Part shown: positions 40,901 to 46,900 of the stretch, one piece after another
Layout of the letters: each line of letters starts with the position of its first letter
How positions within the stretch are numbered: position 1 is the first letter of the stretch
Translations under genes and position numbers: made by a program
Assembly: GCA_964023275.1 (NCBI GenBank)
Contig: OZ029928.1
Coordinates: 14,021,302 to 14,085,301, forward strand
DNA length: 64,000 bases
Origin: Norana najaformis
Taxonomy: Eukaryota; Annelida; Clitellata; Crassiclitellata; Hormogastridae
Reading direction: 5' to 3'
The notes under the pieces: model-generated
Seen by the model: the letters and a program-made list of their open reading frames with translations, nothing else
The model's database searches: none
Told to the model about the DNA's origin: nothing

Positions 40901-43900
40901 CAGCACTTCAATCCGTTTCCAAACCCTCGTTCCTTCTTCCTCTTTATTAGTCAAACTGACTTCCCAAAGCATCGATTAACCTCCTCACAGCCACTGTTTC
41001 TTTTGCTCTCACGTGGTGACATGCGTCTGACTACAGGGCACTCAAAAACCTCTTTCCATGTCCCCTTTAAAGTACAAACACCTCTAAACTCGGCTGAATG
41101 CATGTCTGTATTCGGTGTCACTCGGAGACGGCATCACTTTCACATGAAATAAGACATAAACGACCATTTATTTCGTCTGAACTGCGCCACTTTCTTATCT
41201 GTGAACCTGCCACTTTATATAAAAGCTCACCACTTTGTTTATCTTGCATAAATATGGTTTTTCAAGGCAGTGAATCCAGACCGTTTCAGTCAGGGTTTAG
41301 CCAGACCACACCTGATTTTGACTCAGCTTCTCCAATGGATTACAACAACGACAACAACAACAACAATCAACAACAACAATAATAGCCTTCCCAGAATAAT
41401 GCTCCCCTAATATTTGTAATCCTGAGGGATCATATGTACCTGGGGCAAAATAATAACAACAGCAGCAGCAGCAGCAACAACAACAACAACAACAATAATA
41501 ACAACAACAACAACAACAATAATGAGAATAATGTACCAAACGTCACACCTGAACCAGAAACATGGGAACTTGAACAGCAGGCATGGTTATGATTATGACT
41601 ATAGTTGCACTTAAAGTGACCTTCGGTTGATGCTTCTACATTTTGAACATGGCACTATAGAAATCGCTAAATCAGAATAGACTGAGTTAGGTTTCAGCAT
41701 ATTATATAACTGTGTTGCATGCCCTTGACATTCATGGCCTGCAAAACGCCACGCTCCTTGAAAGTACAAGCCACCCATCATCTGTCGGATGTCTCAAAAG
41801 GCCACGCTCCTTGAAAGTACAAGCCACCCATCATCTGTCGGACATCTCTGAGCTTCCTAATCCCTGCTGCTAATTCTTAGGCACAGATGAAGCTATGGCT
41901 GCCATATGCCATTTCTATGATCTGAAAACTGGTGAGTGTGTGACTCCTTGCTGTCTTGAATGTATAAGACAGACAATGGTTAGTATTATAGAATGCATAA
42001 ACAACATAAATATGAAGTAATAATAATTAGATAATTTATATAGCACCGTAACACAACCGAGGTAGAAAAAGGGTGCTGTACATTCACCAGTGCATTCAGC
42101 CGTCGAAGGATAAGCTGAAAAGGAATGTTTAAATTCTAGTTGCTGAGAATATGGTTCTTACATAACTAAAGTGCATCTTTATCAAAAGTGGCACCTTTTA
42201 AGATAAAAAGTGGCACCTTTTAAGATTACAAGTGGCACCTTTTAAGATCAAAAGTGTCACCTTTTAAGATCACAAGTGGCACCTTTTAAGATCAAAAGTG
42301 GCACCTTTGAAGATCAGTGAGAAAGGTTTATTGACCTTGACCTTCTGCATGTAATAAGTGCAGTATAAACACAGCCTGCCCATGTTTCGCTACAGATGGA
42401 AGAACTGAGAAGTGGTATCATCTTCAGAAGCAGCTATCATCTTCAGCTAAAAGTTGAAGGGTTAACGAAGGCCAAGGAGACGAAATCATCCAAACAAATC
42501 CTGCCTACCTAATCATACGTACAGGATGCAACGCATTCCAGACCGCGGCTCCTCTCAGTGCCTCTCAGAGGTTCTTGAAAGCCGCTATATAAATATTCAT
42601 ATACACATAGGAGGCACTGTGAATACACTTACAATTAAATTTACATTCATGTATACATTAGAACTGGTTGAGTGTACATCAAGTGTCCATTACAAGTTTG
42701 AGTCAGGCTGAGAAAATCACTGCATAGGGTACGATTCCAGATAATTATATAGCGCCCGTTCATTCATTCATTCATTCAGAGCATTTATATAGCGCCTCTT
42801 CAAGTAGTATATACCCAGAGGTGCTACCAGCCCAGCTCCAGCAAAAGACAACAGAGCTTTTTAACTGTTGGTGAAAAGTGTATCTAGTATTCCTCGTTAG
42901 AAGGACACGCAGATTAAGCGGGAGGCCGTTCCACATAACAGGGCTCAACCACTGCGAAGAGTCGATACTGCACCGTTAAGAGTCTCTCATTATTTGGACC
43001 TTAAGCAAGTCATTACTTGTAGCTCAACTGATTGGTGCGTCATCACATCATCATCTTGACCTTGAACCAAACACTACTGCTCATCGATTTTGTTTTGACT
43101 GAGCGCCTGTGAATAAGCTGGTCTCCATAACGTGGCTTTCGTTGAGCGCTGTAGAAATCTTGAGATTACGATAACCATAAAAACAAAAATAGAACAAATA
43201 AATTAATGATCCCTCCCCCCCCCAGAGTGCACCAGCATCAGATAGGCATCAGCCAATGACATTTAAAGACAAAAGTTCAATCAACAATTCAGAATCGAAA
43301 GGCTTCCAAAGCAACGCTGGGTACAGATGCAACCTAGAAGAGATAAGCCGCAGAGCTTCATCAATATTTCAGCCATGTGAAGAGCAGCAGTAATAGAGTT
43401 CCAAGGGTGAAGGCAGACAGTTACATTTATTGTGGGATCTTGTCAGCTTGGAAATCGTGTTTTTAAAATGGAAAGATCTTTCAACTAAAGCATAGTGGTT
43501 CCCAAAGTGAGGTCCAGGGACCCAAGGGATACCTGAGACCATTCCAGGGAGTAACCGAGGTCTAAACTGTTTTCATAAAAATACTAAAACATAATTTTTT
43601 TTGTTTGGAAAATATAGTTACTTTTCATACGTAATGGGTTTATTATTCTTATTTTGTTATGAATTACTACACTGATTTTTCAGTTTTAATTTCTAATACA
43701 GTAAATATCAATAGATATAACCCATGCAGAGGCAAAAGCTCTATGGGGTCCTCAATAATTTTTAAGAGCACAGAGGGACCCTGAGACCAGAAAGTTTGAG
43801 AACAGGTGTTAAAGCATAAACAGGGCTAATTTAATCTAATAAAATGACTTCTATAGCGCCGTTATCGTAATGCACAGCATCAATCGATGTTCGCTTCAAG

Positions 43901-46900
43901 CTAACCATATTAAAAATTCATGATTAACTGGAGAAGCCTTGTCTTGTCAAAATCTTATGAGTCGGCAAACCAGAAGTCAGGCTATGGAGGGTAATCAAGT
44001 TGAAACAGATGACTCTTAAGTTTAGATCTGAATGGAAATATAATGAGGCAGGTAAAGTAAATTAAATATATGTATCACTCACTAGCAGCATAAGGTAAAC
44101 ATACGAACACACAAGCGTAAGGTAACATACCATATTCAACTAAGGTAACATATCCAACTAAAGCACATATTCAACGCAGAGAGAGATCTGCACAAACTAT
44201 AAATGCTTCAAAATTCTCTGGCCAGATTCATAACAAATACACAAAAGTATCAGCATATCAGACCAATATTGCATTCATCACACTAGTTACCCATCGAGAA
44301 AAAAATATAAAAGACGATAGGACAAATTTATAAAGCAAAGAAATTGCATTCAGCTAAAACACCAGTCAACTTCTAATCTAATCTAAAGACTTCTATAGCG
44401 CCGCTATCATAATGTACAAGGCATCAGTTAATGGTCGATTCAAGCGAAATTGCAGTTAAAAATCGCAATACTTTGAAGCCAGGTTAAAATCCAACATCTC
44501 AGAGAAACCAGAAGTCAGGCTACAGTGGGTGCCTAATTCCCACATTATGAGTGGATTCTACCTACAGCCTATAATAACAGTCTCTTCTGCCACATAAATC
44601 ATCTTATTATTATTATTATTATAAAAATAGTACGTGGAAGGATGTAAACACCATCTCTGGTTACATAATTAGACTGACAGAGAAAAGACAACAACACATG
44701 ACCTAGTCAGTCAAGTTACATAACAGAACTTAAAGAGGAAAAACAACATAAGAACCAGCCAAGAGCAGATCCTTTCAGACTATCTGATGAGCCATGCAGA
44801 GCAAACAGCACAGACTGGAGTAAGATTTCGGTTTCACTAACAAGGTATTGAAAGTGTCATCCTAAGTCAGATAAACTTAACAAAGAAGGTATGAACAAAC
44901 TTCAAAGGAATATAATAAACAAATGAATAAAGCATTTTCAGCTTTGCTTTGATGTGTGGTAAAACTTCACTTTCTTGAAAACTGAGAAAAGTATATCAAC
45001 GAAGTCGAGCAAAGCAGAATTTAAGAGGCAATGATTTTGTCATGGTTACTGTCTTGTGCATTGACCTAGATATTGACCTGATTGTGGCTTGGTTTTGGTG
45101 CGCCATCAGTTGACACCTTGTGCATTAGACACCGGCGCATTAAAAGTTACTTATTGCAATTACCGCCAAGTCACGAGATCGCAGCAGATGCATGGCTATG
45201 GAAGGCATATGCTCAGCACAGCAGATTCAAAGAAAGTGTAGTGAAAAAGATACAGTTATATAATTATTTATAGTCCAAAAAATTAATAAAGCCCGTCGTT
45301 ACAAGCATAACAATAAAATTAATGACACTCATAAACTAATTAGTCATCACAGTGCAGCACTGTGGTCTAGAATTCAGCAGCAAAATGAGCAGGGTCAAGG
45401 CCATATGGTCGTTGTATAAAACCATTTACATTACATTTTACACTGATACTGGGTCTGTAATCCAACGATCGCGGGTTTGCTGAGTGGATTCCAGGTAAAG
45501 AACTTGAACAAGATGTTCGTGCAAACTTGTCTTGCGCCTCCTATTCTGGTTTACCGACCCTGTACATTGTCATGGTGCAATAAAAGTCAGCCTGCCCATA
45601 TTTCGCTACAGATGGTAGAATAAGAAGGGGTATTTCACAGAATACCATCTTCAGATAAAAGTCTGAGGCCTAAAGACGCCAAGCGGATGAATTACCTGCA
45701 TATTTCCTGCCTTTGCAGAGTCCAAACAAATTAATAATAAAGTCCATCCATGCAATAAAACTAACAGCACTAAAAAACTAATTTTAATTATCAACATCTG
45801 ACTGCCTGTGTTTCACTACAGCTCATAACCGAGAGACGTGGTATTTTAAAAAGTACCATCTTCAGCCAAAAGTGGAATGCCTAGAGAAGGAAGAAGAAGA
45901 TGAAATCGTCTGTCTACTGGATTCCCCCTAGGCTTTTCAACCGTACTCACCATGGAATTTGGCTTGGACAACGAATTTGATCAGCAGCGCCCATCGACTG
46001 ATGCCTTGAGCATTATTAGGGTGAAGCTTCTAGATTAAGATTAGAAAAATTCCTGCCTACCTAATCGCACGTATAAGACGTAATGCATTCCAGAACGCGG
46101 CTCCGTATTCAGTATTGTTCCTCGCATGCTCATCCATGCTCCGAACATCTCTATGACGACAGACACGCAAAGAATAACAAGGAATCCCAGGATGTGCTTC
46201 TTCAGCATAGCTCCACAAGTGTTGTCGCTCTCAAACTCCACGATATTGAGAACTACGGCCAGAACAATGATCCTGTAAAAAACAGATGAATATTCTTCAG
46301 CAAACCTTAACGAAGATTTTTTTCCACTAACATTTGAAAAGAAAGATATGACGTGCATTATTGCCTTCAGAAATCTAAATTAGCATGGAATCTAGTAAAT
46401 CACTTGCTTTAAATACTTGTGTAATTTTCATATCTGCTGTAAGAAGTAGCATCAAAATCAAACTTGATATAACAAAAGGCAAACTGTATTTACAAGAAAA
46501 CTTATGACCTTCGCTTCAAGGCTGAATTAAGTAAGTATGTATACATTCTTGATGTATATACGTATGTATATATTCTTTATTAACCAAAAGCTAATCGCAC
46601 ATTGGTGTACAAGTATTTAAGAACACAAGAAAAACCTTATCAGGCATACAACATCCTAATAATAAAAGAATTCCAACTGTAACAGACTGTCTGCAACCAA
46701 ACTGTATCAGGCATTACAGCTTTGTGAAACACATTTTTGTCTAATGATTTTCCATTCAAAAACTAAAAGCTTTAGCGAGTGGCCTTCTACTCTGAGAATA
46801 ATGAGCAACATCTGAGCACATTAGTTGGTCAGGGCACTAATTATTATTAGATCCATTATCTGCACAGAATGTAAACATACCACGGCTTTAAAACCATTAA

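Noticed and set aside
41240-41345. Candidate for the missing DAGLA helix exon (minus-strand GVVWLN)
   Set aside because: The frame runs into a stop within a few codons and the surrounding residues do not match the family.
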